From UBA11524 sp034104265 (GTDB lineage: Bacteria; Bacillota; Clostridia; Christensenellales; Aristaeellaceae), in NCBI GenBank assembly GCA_034104265.1, contig JAXEEE010000003.1, positions 1 to 25,071 of the forward strand: a stretch of DNA of 25,071 bases. Reading direction: 5' to 3'. Positions 15,924 to 22,743 of the stretch are shown piece by piece. A model generated the notes under the pieces. The model did no database searches and had not been told where the DNA came from. It saw only the letters and a list, made by a program, of their open reading frames with translations. The translations under genes and the position numbers were made by a program. Position 1 is the first letter of the stretch. Each line of letters opens with the position of its first letter.

Positions 15924-16313
15924 CACGCTGCCAAATCTGCCGCAGCTGCTGACCCTGTACGGGCGTGTGGCTGGACGAACTACACCCGTCGTCCCGAGCG
16001 GCTGCAGGCGGCCCTGCGCGGTTCCCTGGTGGTGCTGACGGCCTGGGAGGGCGATGCGCTGATCGGCCTTGCCCGGGCGGTGGGGGATGGTGTAAGCATC
16101 CTGTTTGTGCAGGATGTGCTGGTGGATCCCGCCTTGCAGCGGCAGGGCGTTGGCCGGGCGCTGATGCAGGCGATCCTGGAACGTTTTCAGGAGGTATATC
16201 AGGTTCAGCTGCTGGCGGACAGGGATAGCGGAACGGAGGCCTTCTACAGGAGTCTGGGATTCCGTCCGGCGGAGGACATGGGCAGCATGGCATTCCTGCG
16301 AATGAAGGGATAA
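15907..16313 (+). pseudogene. GNAT family acetyltransferase with a one-base frameshift
   Basis: An ATG at 15907 with AGGAGG six bases upstream opens MTLHADTLPNLPQLLTLYGRV. The frame then fails near 15967-15971. The family continuation WTNYTRRPERLQAALRG is read one base out of register from 15972. The rest is complete to 16313: LTAWEGDALIGLARAVGDG, motif A with LQRQGVGRALMQA, and FYRSLGFRPAE. Restoring one G in GTGGCTGG (to GTGGGCTGG) would give RVGWTNYT, as expected for this GNAT family from memory. In the present sequence, only a truncated product starting at GTG 16029 could be made. No slippery heptamer is seen, so programmed frameshifting is unlikely. It could also be a sequencing or assembly error. 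Confidence 0.85.
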
Positions 16314-16324
16314 GGAGGAACATC

Positions 16325-16489
16325 ATGGACAGGCACAACGGCGTCAAGCAGACCGTCAAGGCCGGCATCAGCTTCGGCACGGCCCTGGCGATGGTCATCA
16401 GCTATACCAACTGGCACAGCGTGGGCTGGGCGATCTTCCACGGCCTGCTCAGCTGGGTGTATGTGATTTACTACGTGCTCCGCTACTGA
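16325..16489 (+). CDS. Small membrane protein, 54 residues, unknown function
   Basis: ATG at 16325 follows AAGGAGG at proper spacing. The product is MDRHNGVKQTVKAGISFGTA followed by LAMVISYTNWHSVGWAIFHG and a hydrophobic end (LLSWVYVIYYVLRY). Two hydrophobic stretches (about residues 13-26 and 33-51) with a basic N-terminus predict a two-helix membrane peptide. It lies between the broken GNAT gene (11 bases upstream) and rsmH (21 bases downstream), all on the plus strand. Very similar short proteins of this pattern occur in other Clostridia, from memory, but I know of no assigned function. Confidence 0.75.
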   Translation: MDRHNGVKQTVKAGISFGTALAMVISYTNWHSVGWAIFHGLLSWVYVIYYVLRY

Positions 16490-16510
16490 GCGCGCAGAAG
16501 GAGAACGAAC

Positions 16511-17455
16511 ATGGACTTTATCCACGAACCCGTACTGTTACAGGAGGTGCTGAACTGGATGGCCGTGCGCCCCGGCGGCGTGTACGCCGACGGCACCCTG
16601 GGCGGCGGCGGACACAGCGGCGCGATGCTGCGGGCCTCCGGCGGCACGGCCACGCTCTACGGCATTGACCGGGATATGACCGCCATTGAGGCTGCCACGG
16701 CCCGGCTGAAGGAGTTCTCAGGCTTCCAAGCGCTGCATGGCAACTTCCACGACGGCAAGCGGCTGCTTCAGGAGGCCGGCGCGCCGCCCCTGGACGGTGT
16801 GCTGCTGGATCTGGGGGTGTCCTCGCCGCAGCTGGACGTGGGGGAGCGGGGCTTCTCCTACCATGAGGACGCGCCCCTCGACATGCGCATGGACGCTTCC
16901 CAGGGCATGACGGCGGCGGAGCTGCTCAACACCCTGCCGGAGAAGGAAATCTGCCGGATCATCCGCGACTACGGCGAGGAGAAGTGGGCAGCGCGGATTG
17001 CGGCCATCATCTGCGAGCATCGGGCGAAAAAGCCCCTGGCGACCACCTTCGACCTGGTGCACGCGGTGGACGCAGCCATCCCAAAGGCCGTGCGCCGCAA
17101 GGACGACGGCCACCCCGCTCGGAGAACCTTCCAGGCGGTGCGCATTGCCGTCAATGATGAGCTGGATCCGCTGGATCAGGCGCTGTGCGACTTTGTGGAC
17201 TGCCTGAAGCCCGGCGGGCGCATCCTGGTGATCACCTTCCACTCCCTGGAGGACAGGCTGGTGAAGCGCTGCTTCCAGCGGCTGCAAAATCCCTGCACCT
17301 GCCCGCCCAAGGCGCCCATCTGCACCTGCGGGAAGAAGCCGCAAATCCGCGTGCTGGCCAAGGGGGCCGTGCCGCCCACGGAGGAGGAGGTCGCCCGGAA
17401 TCCCCGCGCCCGCAGCGCGAAGCTCCGCGTGGCCGAGAAGCTGGAGGTGGAATGA
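16511..17455 (+). CDS. rsmH: 16S rRNA (cytosine(1402)-N(4))-methyltransferase
   Basis: This 314-residue SAM-dependent enzyme (formerly MraW) methylates N4 of C1402 in the ribosomal P site. The N-terminus HEPVLLQEVLNW is diagnostic, followed by the SAM-binding motif DGTLGGGGHS at residues 27-36. LLDLGVSSPQLDVGERGFSY and ITFHSLEDRLVKRCF are further family signatures. A cysteine-rich stretch (PCTCPPKAPICTCG) near the C-terminus is typical of Firmicutes RsmH. AGAAGGAG precedes the ATG. It is not in a cell-wall and division cluster, its usual place; here it is joined to rsmI, whose start overlaps its stop by one base. Confidence 0.97.
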   Translation: MDFIHEPVLLQEVLNWMAVRPGGVYADGTLGGGGHSGAMLRASGGTATLYGIDRDMTAIEAATARLKEFSGFQALHGNFHDGKRLLQEAGAPPLDGVLLDLGVSSPQLDVGERGFSYHEDAPLDMRMDASQGMTAAELLNTLPEKEICRIIRDYGEEKWAARIAAIICEHRAKKPLATTFDLVHAVDAAIPKAVRRKDDGHPARRTFQAVRIAVNDELDPLDQALCDFVDCLKPGGRILVITFHSLEDRLVKRCFQRLQNPCTCPPKAPICTCGKKPQIRVLAKGAVPPTEEEVARNPRARSAKLRVAEKLEVE

Positions 17456-18321
17456 TGCCGACGCTGTATGTGGTGGCGACGCCCATCGGCAACCTGCAGG
17501 ACATGTCGCCCCGGGCGGTGGAGACCCTGCGGCAGGTGGCGCTGATCGCGGCGGAAGATACCCGAGTCACGAAGAAGCTGCTGAACGTGTTTCAGCTGGA
17601 CACGCCGCTGACCTCCTGCCATCAGCACAACGAGGAGGGCAAGGGAGCCTATCTTGCGGATCGCATGGTGGCGGAGAACATCGATGTGGCCCTGACCACC
17701 GACGCGGGCACCCCCTGCGTGTCCGACCCGGGCTATGGCCTGGTGAAGGCGGCGGTGGAACGGGGGATTGAGGTCATTCCGATCCCCGGGTGCTGCGCGG
17801 CGGTATCGGCCCTGTCTGTGAGCGGGTTCGACACCCGGGAGTTTGCCTTCTACGGCTTCCTGCCCCGGGAAAAGAAGGATCTGCGGGAGAAGCTGCTCTC
17901 CATGGCCCGTCAGGTACCGGTGGCGGTGGTGCATGAGTCGCCTTTCCGGGTGGTGGAGCTGATGGAGGTTATCGCCCAGACCCTGCCCGGCTGTCAGGTG
18001 TCCGCCTCATGCGACCTGACCAAGCTGCACGAAAAGACCATCCGCGGCTCAGCGGAGCAGGTGCTGGCGGACTTGCGGGCCAATCCCAAGGCCGAGAAGG
18101 GCGAGTACTGCCTGGTGCTGGACTTCCACGGTGTGCAGCTGCCTGATGAGCCTGCGCCGGTGGCGGAGATTTCACTGGAGGCGCGGCTGACAGAGCAGAT
18201 GCTCAACGGCCTGAGCCTGCGGGACGCCCAGAGCGAGCTTGTCCTGCAGGGGGAGAAGAAAAATGCCGTGAAGGCTGCGGCCCTGCGGCTGAAGCGACTG
18301 TTTACGGAGGATGAAGCATGA
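17455..18321 (+). CDS. rsmI: 16S rRNA (cytidine(1402)-2'-O)-methyltransferase
   Basis: This 288-residue tetrapyrrole-methylase-fold enzyme adds the 2'-O-methyl group to C1402 of 16S rRNA. Signatures: VVATPIGNLQDMSPRAV at the start, AEDTRVTKKLL, TTDAGTPCVSDPGYGLV, PIPGCCAAVSAL and HESPFRV. The ATG at 17455 overlaps the rsmH TGA by one base; an ATG three bases earlier is possible, but GGAGG (17443-17447) is better placed for 17455. Overlap with rsmH indicates translational coupling. Its own stop overlaps the next start in ATGA. Together with RsmH it makes the m4Cm1402 modification. Confidence 0.96.
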   Translation: MPTLYVVATPIGNLQDMSPRAVETLRQVALIAAEDTRVTKKLLNVFQLDTPLTSCHQHNEEGKGAYLADRMVAENIDVALTTDAGTPCVSDPGYGLVKAAVERGIEVIPIPGCCAAVSALSVSGFDTREFAFYGFLPREKKDLREKLLSMARQVPVAVVHESPFRVVELMEVIAQTLPGCQVSASCDLTKLHEKTIRGSAEQVLADLRANPKAEKGEYCLVLDFHGVQLPDEPAPVAEISLEARLTEQMLNGLSLRDAQSELVLQGEKKNAVKAAALRLKRLFTEDEA

Positions 18322-19157
18322 GAGAGATCAGCGCGTCCGTGATTGCAGACACGGTGGCCCGGCTTTGCGTGGAGGCCAACCGGAACCTGCCTGGGGACGT
18401 GGCCTGCGCCCTGCGGGCCTCGGCGGAGAAGGAACCCTTTCCCCCGGCCCGGGAGCTGATGGACATTCTGGTGAAAAACGAGGGCATCGCCCGGGAGACC
18501 GCCATGCCTATCTGCCAGGATACCGGCATGGCGGTGGTTTTCGCGGAGGTCGGGCAGGATGTGCATATCACGGGCGACTTTGAGACTGCGGTGAACGAGG
18601 GCGTGCACCGGGGGTATGTGGAGGGCCTGCTGCGCAAGAGCGTGGTAGGGGATCCCCTGCGCCGGGTCAACACCGGCGACAACACCCCGGCCATTCTGCA
18701 CACCCGGCTGGTACCCGGGGATCAGGTGAAGCTGACGGTGGCCCCCAAGGGCTTTGGCAGCGAGAACATGTCCCGGCTGGACATGCTGACGCCTTCCGCC
18801 GGTGTGGAGGGCGTGAAGCGCTTCGTGGTGGAGACGGTGAAAAAGGCCGGTGCGAATCCCTGCCCGCCCATGGTGCTGGGCGTGGGCATCGGCGGCGATT
18901 TTGAGCGGGTGGCCGAAATGGCAAAGGAGGCGCTGATGATCCCCCTGGACGCGTCCAACCCCGATCCCTACTACGCCGCGCTGGAGAAGGACCTGCTGAC
19001 CCTGGTGAACGAGACCGGCATCGGCCCTCAGGGACTGGGCGGCCTGACCACCTGTCTGGGGCTGCACATTGTGGCGGGGCCCACGCACATCGCGGGGCTG
19101 CCCGTGGCAGTCAACGTCAGCTGCCATGTGACCCGGCATCAAACCGCTGTGCTGTGA
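18318..19157 (+). CDS. Fumarate hydratase / tartrate dehydratase, alpha subunit (class I, Fe-S)
   Basis: This 279-residue subunit carries the catalytic [4Fe-4S] cluster of a two-subunit class I hydro-lyase. Three cysteines lie at the spacing expected for the cluster: C66 in PICQDTG, C182 in NPCPPM and C269 in SCHVTRH. KGFGSENMSRLDMLTPSAG and GIGPQGLGGLTT are family motifs. It should interconvert fumarate and malate, or dehydrate tartrate; sequence alone does not separate these, and fumarase is the likelier role when the context is general metabolism. The start overlaps the rsmI stop by four bases. The beta subunit follows directly. Confidence 0.92.
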   Translation: MREISASVIADTVARLCVEANRNLPGDVACALRASAEKEPFPPARELMDILVKNEGIARETAMPICQDTGMAVVFAEVGQDVHITGDFETAVNEGVHRGYVEGLLRKSVVGDPLRRVNTGDNTPAILHTRLVPGDQVKLTVAPKGFGSENMSRLDMLTPSAGVEGVKRFVVETVKKAGANPCPPMVLGVGIGGDFERVAEMAKEALMIPLDASNPDPYYAALEKDLLTLVNETGIGPQGLGGLTTCLGLHIVAGPTHIAGLPVAVNVSCHVTRHQTAVL

Positions 19158-19171
19158 AGGAGGGACGAGCT

Positions 19172-19729
19172 ATGCGCAACATAACCACGCCTCTGACGGA
19201 GGAGGTTGTCCGCTCCCTGCACGCGGGGGAGCAGGTGACGCTCAGCGGGGTGATCTACACCGCCCGTGACGCGGCCCATCTGCGGATGATGGACTGTATC
19301 GCCAAGGGCGAGCCTCTGCCCATGCCCCTGGAGGGTCAGGTGATCTACTACGCCGGGCCGACTCCCGCGCCGGAGGGCAAACCCGTGGGTTCCATTGGCC
19401 CAACCACCTCCGTGCGAATGGACGCATGTACGCCGCCGCTGCTGGAACGGGGTCTGGCCGGGATGATCGGCAAGGGTCTGCGTGGCGCGCAGGTTGTTCA
19501 GGCCATGCAGGAGCATCCGTCGGTGTACTTCGCGGCGGTGGGGGGCGCAGCGGCGCTGATGGCCCAGTGCGTCACCTCCCTGGAGGTCATTGCCTGGGAC
19601 GATCTGGGGCCGGAGTCGGTCAAGCGGCTGACGGTGAAGGAGCTGCCCCTGGTGGTGGCGGTGGACTGCTATGGGCAGGATGCCTTTGCCCTGGGCCAGC
19701 AGGCCTACCGGGCCAGCCTGGTCAAATAA
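19172..19729 (+). CDS. Fumarate hydratase / tartrate dehydratase, beta subunit
   Basis: This 185-residue subunit completes the class I hydro-lyase with the gene upstream. GDQVTLSG-type N-terminal strands (here GEQVTLSGVIYTARDAAH) and SIGPTTSVRMDA are the family signatures, and KGLRGAQVVQAMQEH follows. Length is normal. I prefer the ATG at 19172, with GAAGGAGGGA at proper spacing; an in-frame GTG at 19154 overlaps the alpha subunit's stop and would destroy that site's use. The gap to the alpha subunit is 14 bases. The gene ends at a hairpin shared with the convergent LysM gene. Confidence 0.92.
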   Translation: MRNITTPLTEEVVRSLHAGEQVTLSGVIYTARDAAHLRMMDCIAKGEPLPMPLEGQVIYYAGPTPAPEGKPVGSIGPTTSVRMDACTPPLLERGLAGMIGKGLRGAQVVQAMQEHPSVYFAAVGGAAALMAQCVTSLEVIAWDDLGPESVKRLTVKELPLVVAVDCYGQDAFALGQQAYRASLVK

Positions 19730-19738
19730 GCCCGTGAA

Positions 19739-19768
19739 AAGGGGAGCGGCCTTGCAGCCGTTCCCCTT
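19739..19768. terminator. Hairpin between the convergent fumarase and LysM genes
   Basis: A 12-base stem (19739-19750 with 19757-19768, one G-T pair) has a six-base loop. On the minus strand it ends in CCCCTTTT, a short T-run, so it best serves the LysM gene; on the plus strand no T-run follows. Confidence 0.6.
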
Positions 19769-19774
19769 CGCGAT

Positions 19775-20497
19775 TTACGGGATGCAAATGATGGTGCCGG
19801 AGGAGAAGTCCGTGGGCACCAGGGTGGGGTTGAGCATGAGCAGCCTGCCACGGGTGGTGCCCAGGGATTCCGCCAGGGAGTCGAGGCTCTCCCCAGGCTG
19901 AATGGTGTAGGCGCGGGTTCCGGCGCAGGCCTGCCGGGTGCCGGAGGGCGGCGCGCAGTAGGGGGTACCGGCCCGCATGGCGCCGGGACGAATGGTGGGG
20001 TTGGCGGCCCGCATGGCCCGGTAGCTGACGTTGAGATCCACCAGCAGATCGGCGTAGGTCTGACCCTCCTGAATGGTGCGGGCCTCGTAGCCGATGGGGC
20101 AGGAGATGCCAGGCGCAGAAGGCTCGGAGGGCGTGGGGGTCGTGGATGTACTGGCCTCGGGGATGCAGATCACCTGGCCGATGGTCAGGTTGCTGCTGTC
20201 CACCCCGGGGTTGCGTTCCTGCAATTCATGCACGGTGATGCCCAGCCGCTCGGCGATGGACGTGAAGGTTTCGCCCTGCTGCACGGCGTAGGTGCGGCCG
20301 GTGACGCAGGTGTGCACCTGGCTGGGCATGCAGATCTCCGTACCGGCGGCGATGGTGGAGAAATCGACACCCTCGTTGAGAATCTGGATGGCGTGGGCGG
20401 TGGTGCCGTGGACGCGGGCGACGCTGTTTAAGGTATCGCCTTCCTTCCAGTCGTAGTAGCTGGCCCCGCGGGGACAGATGCGGCCCTGGTTCTGCAT
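19775..20497 (-). CDS. Protein of four cysteine-framed LysM repeats
   Basis: This 240-residue protein consists of four LysM-like repeats and a short S/T/P linker. The repeats run at about residues 8-58, 64-113, 133-183 and 191-240. Each starts with a cysteine and ends with C-x-P (ICMP, ICIP, YCAPP, ICIP). The cysteines are C8/C56, C64/C111, C133/C181 and C191/C238, a constant spacing of 47-48. The second repeat is the most canonical (YAVQQGETFTSIAERLGITV). LysM domains bind N-acetylglucosamine chains of peptidoglycan. No signal peptide or membrane helix is visible, so it is either exported by another route or acts inside, for example in a forming spore coat. AGGAGGAG precedes the ATG. It is a lone gene diverging from argF. 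Confidence 0.85.
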   Translation of the reverse strand: MQNQGRICPRGASYYDWKEGDTLNSVARVHGTTAHAIQILNEGVDFSTIAAGTEICMPSQVHTCVTGRTYAVQQGETFTSIAERLGITVHELQERNPGVDSSNLTIGQVICIPEASTSTTPTPSEPSAPGISCPIGYEARTIQEGQTYADLLVDLNVSYRAMRAANPTIRPGAMRAGTPYCAPPSGTRQACAGTRAYTIQPGESLDSLAESLGTTRGRLLMLNPTLVPTDFSSGTIICIP

Positions 20498-20583
20498 AGT
20501 GCACTCCTCCTAGCTGATTCTTTGGAAGCAAAGGCGCAGGCCCACCATGACGAAATCGGGCGGTTCTTTGCCTGATTGCTACC

Positions 20584-20612
20584 TTTACTCCGTAAGCATT
20601 CTATGCTATAAT
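20584..20612 (+). promoter_or_regulatory. Promoter of argF-carA-carB with a palindrome over the -10 box
   Basis: TTTACT (20584-20589), a 17-base spacer and TATAAT (20607-20612) with the TGn extension make a good sigma-A promoter. An inverted repeat AGCAT-tct-ATGCT (20595-20607) overlaps the spacer and the first base of the -10 box, a place where an ArgR-type repressor could act. It does not match the ArgR consensus closely. Confidence 0.7.
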
Positions 20613-20740
20613 GGACGATGGGTGCAAAGGAGAACCTCTGCATGACTTTGTTGTGCAAGCTGGGCGAATCCTTGGCGCCATTTTTTCTGCTGCTGTACAC
20701 CCGACCCATCATGCGTCAAAGGAAAGGCGGAATCACTCCC

Positions 20741-21652
20741 ATGAAGCATCTGCTGAAGCTGTTGGATCTGACCCCTGGGGAAATCAGGGATTTGCTGGAC
20801 CTGGCGGACAGGCTCAAGGCCGACAACAAGGCCGGGATCCCTCACCCCATCCTCAAGGGCAAGACTCTGGGCATGATCTTTGAAAAATCCTCCACCCGCA
20901 CCCGCGTCAGCTTTGAGACCGGCATGTATCAGCTGGGGGGACACGCGCTGTTCCTCTCCAGCAGGGATCTGCAGATCGGCCGGGGCGAGCCGGTTGAGGA
21001 CACGGCCCGTGTGCTGTCCCGCTACCTGGACGGCATTATGATCCGCACCTTCGCCCAGGAGGAAGTGGAGAGCTTGGCGCGCTACGGGTCGATCCCGATC
21101 ATCAACGGCCTGACGGACTTCTGCCATCCCTGCCAGGTGCTGGCTGACCTGCAGACTGTCCGGGAGCACAAGGGCCGCCTGGAAGGGCTGAACATGTGCT
21201 ACATCGGCGACGGCAACAACATGGCCAACAGCCTGATCGTGGGCTTCCTGAAGATGGGCTGTCATGTGTCCATCGCCTGCCCCGACGCCTATCACCCCGA
21301 CGCGCAGGTGCTGGCCTTCACGAGGGAATACCCGGGCATGTTCTTCATGACGGACAAGCCCCTGGAGGCCGCGAAGGACGCCGACGTGATCTTCACCGAC
21401 GTGTGGGCCTCCATGGGCCAGGAGGGCGAGAAAGCCATCCGCGAGAAGGCCTTTGCGGGCTATCAGGTCAACCGTGAGCTGATGGCCGTGGCGCATCCGG
21501 ACTGCATGGTGCAACACTGCCTGCCTGCCCACCGGGGCGAGGAGATCACCGCGGAGGTCTTTGAGGCCCATGCGGATGAGATCTTCGACGAGGCCGAGAA
21601 CCGCCTGCATGCCCAGAAGGCCGTGATGGTTGCAGTCATGAAGGGGGAGTAA
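20741..21652 (+). CDS. argF: Ornithine carbamoyltransferase
   Basis: This 303-residue enzyme transfers the carbamoyl group from carbamoyl phosphate to ornithine, giving citrulline. The carbamoyl-phosphate site SSTRTR is at residues 50-55, and the ornithine-site HCLPA lies at 259-263. NGLTDFCHPCQVLADLQT is a family signature. I chose the ATG at 20741, with AAAGGCGG upstream, because it gives the normal OTC N-terminus. The frame is open further upstream to an ATG at 20642 with a good AAAGGAG site, which would add 33 residues. carA follows two bases after the stop. The promoter near 20600 probably drives argF, carA and carB together. Confidence 0.95.
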   Translation: MKHLLKLLDLTPGEIRDLLDLADRLKADNKAGIPHPILKGKTLGMIFEKSSTRTRVSFETGMYQLGGHALFLSSRDLQIGRGEPVEDTARVLSRYLDGIMIRTFAQEEVESLARYGSIPIINGLTDFCHPCQVLADLQTVREHKGRLEGLNMCYIGDGNNMANSLIVGFLKMGCHVSIACPDAYHPDAQVLAFTREYPGMFFMTDKPLEAAKDADVIFTDVWASMGQEGEKAIREKAFAGYQVNRELMAVAHPDCMVQHCLPAHRGEEITAEVFEAHADEIFDEAENRLHAQKAVMVAVMKGE

Positions 21653-21654
21653 GC

Positions 21655-22743
21655 ATGAGCAAGAAGGGTTATCTGCTGCTGGAGGACGGCCAGCTGCTGG
21701 AGGGCGAGCTTCACGGCGCGGAGAAGAGCGCCAGGGCGGAGCTGGTCTTCACCACGGCCATGGTGGGCTACCTGGAGACGCTGACCGACCCCAGCTACAA
21801 CGGACAGATCGTCATCCAGACCTTCCCCTGCATCGGCAACTACGGCGTGATCTCCGAGGATTTCGAGAGCCCCCGGCCCCGGCTGTCGGGCTATGTGGTG
21901 CGTGAATTGTGTGATGCGCCCTGCAATTTCCGCTCCGAGGGCGCGCTGGAGAATTATCTCCGGGAGCAGGGCATTCCCTGCCTGACCGGCGTGGACACCC
22001 GGGCCCTGACCCGGAAGCTCCGCGACCACGGCGTGATGAATGCCGCTATCCTCACTGAAAAGCCTGAGGATATGGAGGCGGCTGTGGCAGAGCTGCGGGC
22101 GCTGCCCTTCCATCCCTCCATCTATGACGTGACCTGTCCTGAGGTCATGCCGCCCCGCACCAAGGGCGTGTACAACGTGGTGCTGTGGGACTTCGGCGCG
22201 AAGGAAAACATCCGCCGTGAGCTGGAGAAGCGCGGCTGCGCCGTAACCTGCGTGCCTGCCAGCGCCACCTGCGCTGAAATTCTCCGGCTGAACCCCGACG
22301 GTGTGATGCTCTCCAACGGCCCAGGCGATCCCACGGACAACGTGGATGTGATCCATGAGCTGCGGGAGCTGTGCACCCATGGGATTCCCCTGTTCGGCAT
22401 CTGCCTGGGGCATCAGCTGCTGGCCCTGAGCCAGGGCGCGAGGATCACCAAGCTGAAGTACGGCCACCGCGGCGCGAACCAGCCCGTGAAGGACGTGAAG
22501 ACCGGCCTGAGCTACATCACCAGCCAGAACCATGGCTATGCCGTGGAGAACGACAGCCTGCCGGAGAACGCCTCCCTGCGCTTTGTCAACGGCAACGACG
22601 GCACCTGCGAGGGCATTGATTACAGCGATATGCTGGCCTACTCCGTCCAGTTCCATCCGGAAGCCTGCGGCGGGCCCCTTGACACCCGCTTCCTCTTCGA
22701 CCGCTTCATTGCCATGATGGGAGGGAATAAGGAATGCCGCTGA
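21655..22743 (+). CDS. carA: Carbamoyl-phosphate synthase, small (glutaminase) subunit
   Basis: This 362-residue subunit releases ammonia from glutamine and channels it to CarB. The class I glutamine amidotransferase triad is visible: C250 in FGICLGHQ, H334 and E336 in FHPEA. The N-terminal half, with NYGVISEDFES and GVDTRALTRKLRDHG, is the CarA-specific domain. Length is normal. It starts two bases after argF ends and overlaps carB by ten bases, so the three genes form one tightly coupled operon. Being next to argF suggests an arginine-linked synthase, though the same enzyme can feed pyrimidine synthesis. Confidence 0.97.
   Translation: MSKKGYLLLEDGQLLEGELHGAEKSARAELVFTTAMVGYLETLTDPSYNGQIVIQTFPCIGNYGVISEDFESPRPRLSGYVVRELCDAPCNFRSEGALENYLREQGIPCLTGVDTRALTRKLRDHGVMNAAILTEKPEDMEAAVAELRALPFHPSIYDVTCPEVMPPRTKGVYNVVLWDFGAKENIRRELEKRGCAVTCVPASATCAEILRLNPDGVMLSNGPGDPTDNVDVIHELRELCTHGIPLFGICLGHQLLALSQGARITKLKYGHRGANQPVKDVKTGLSYITSQNHGYAVENDSLPENASLRFVNGNDGTCEGIDYSDMLAYSVQFHPEACGGPLDTRFLFDRFIAMMGGNKECR

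Noticed and set aside
15960..15975. Programmed frameshift in the fourth GNAT gene
   Set aside because: There is no slippery heptamer, downstream pseudoknot or upstream Shine-Dalgarno stimulator that I can recognise; a lost G is simpler.
20498..20583. Promoter for the LysM gene
   Set aside because: No convincing -35/-10 pair or sporulation sigma-factor motif could be found on the minus strand in this stretch.
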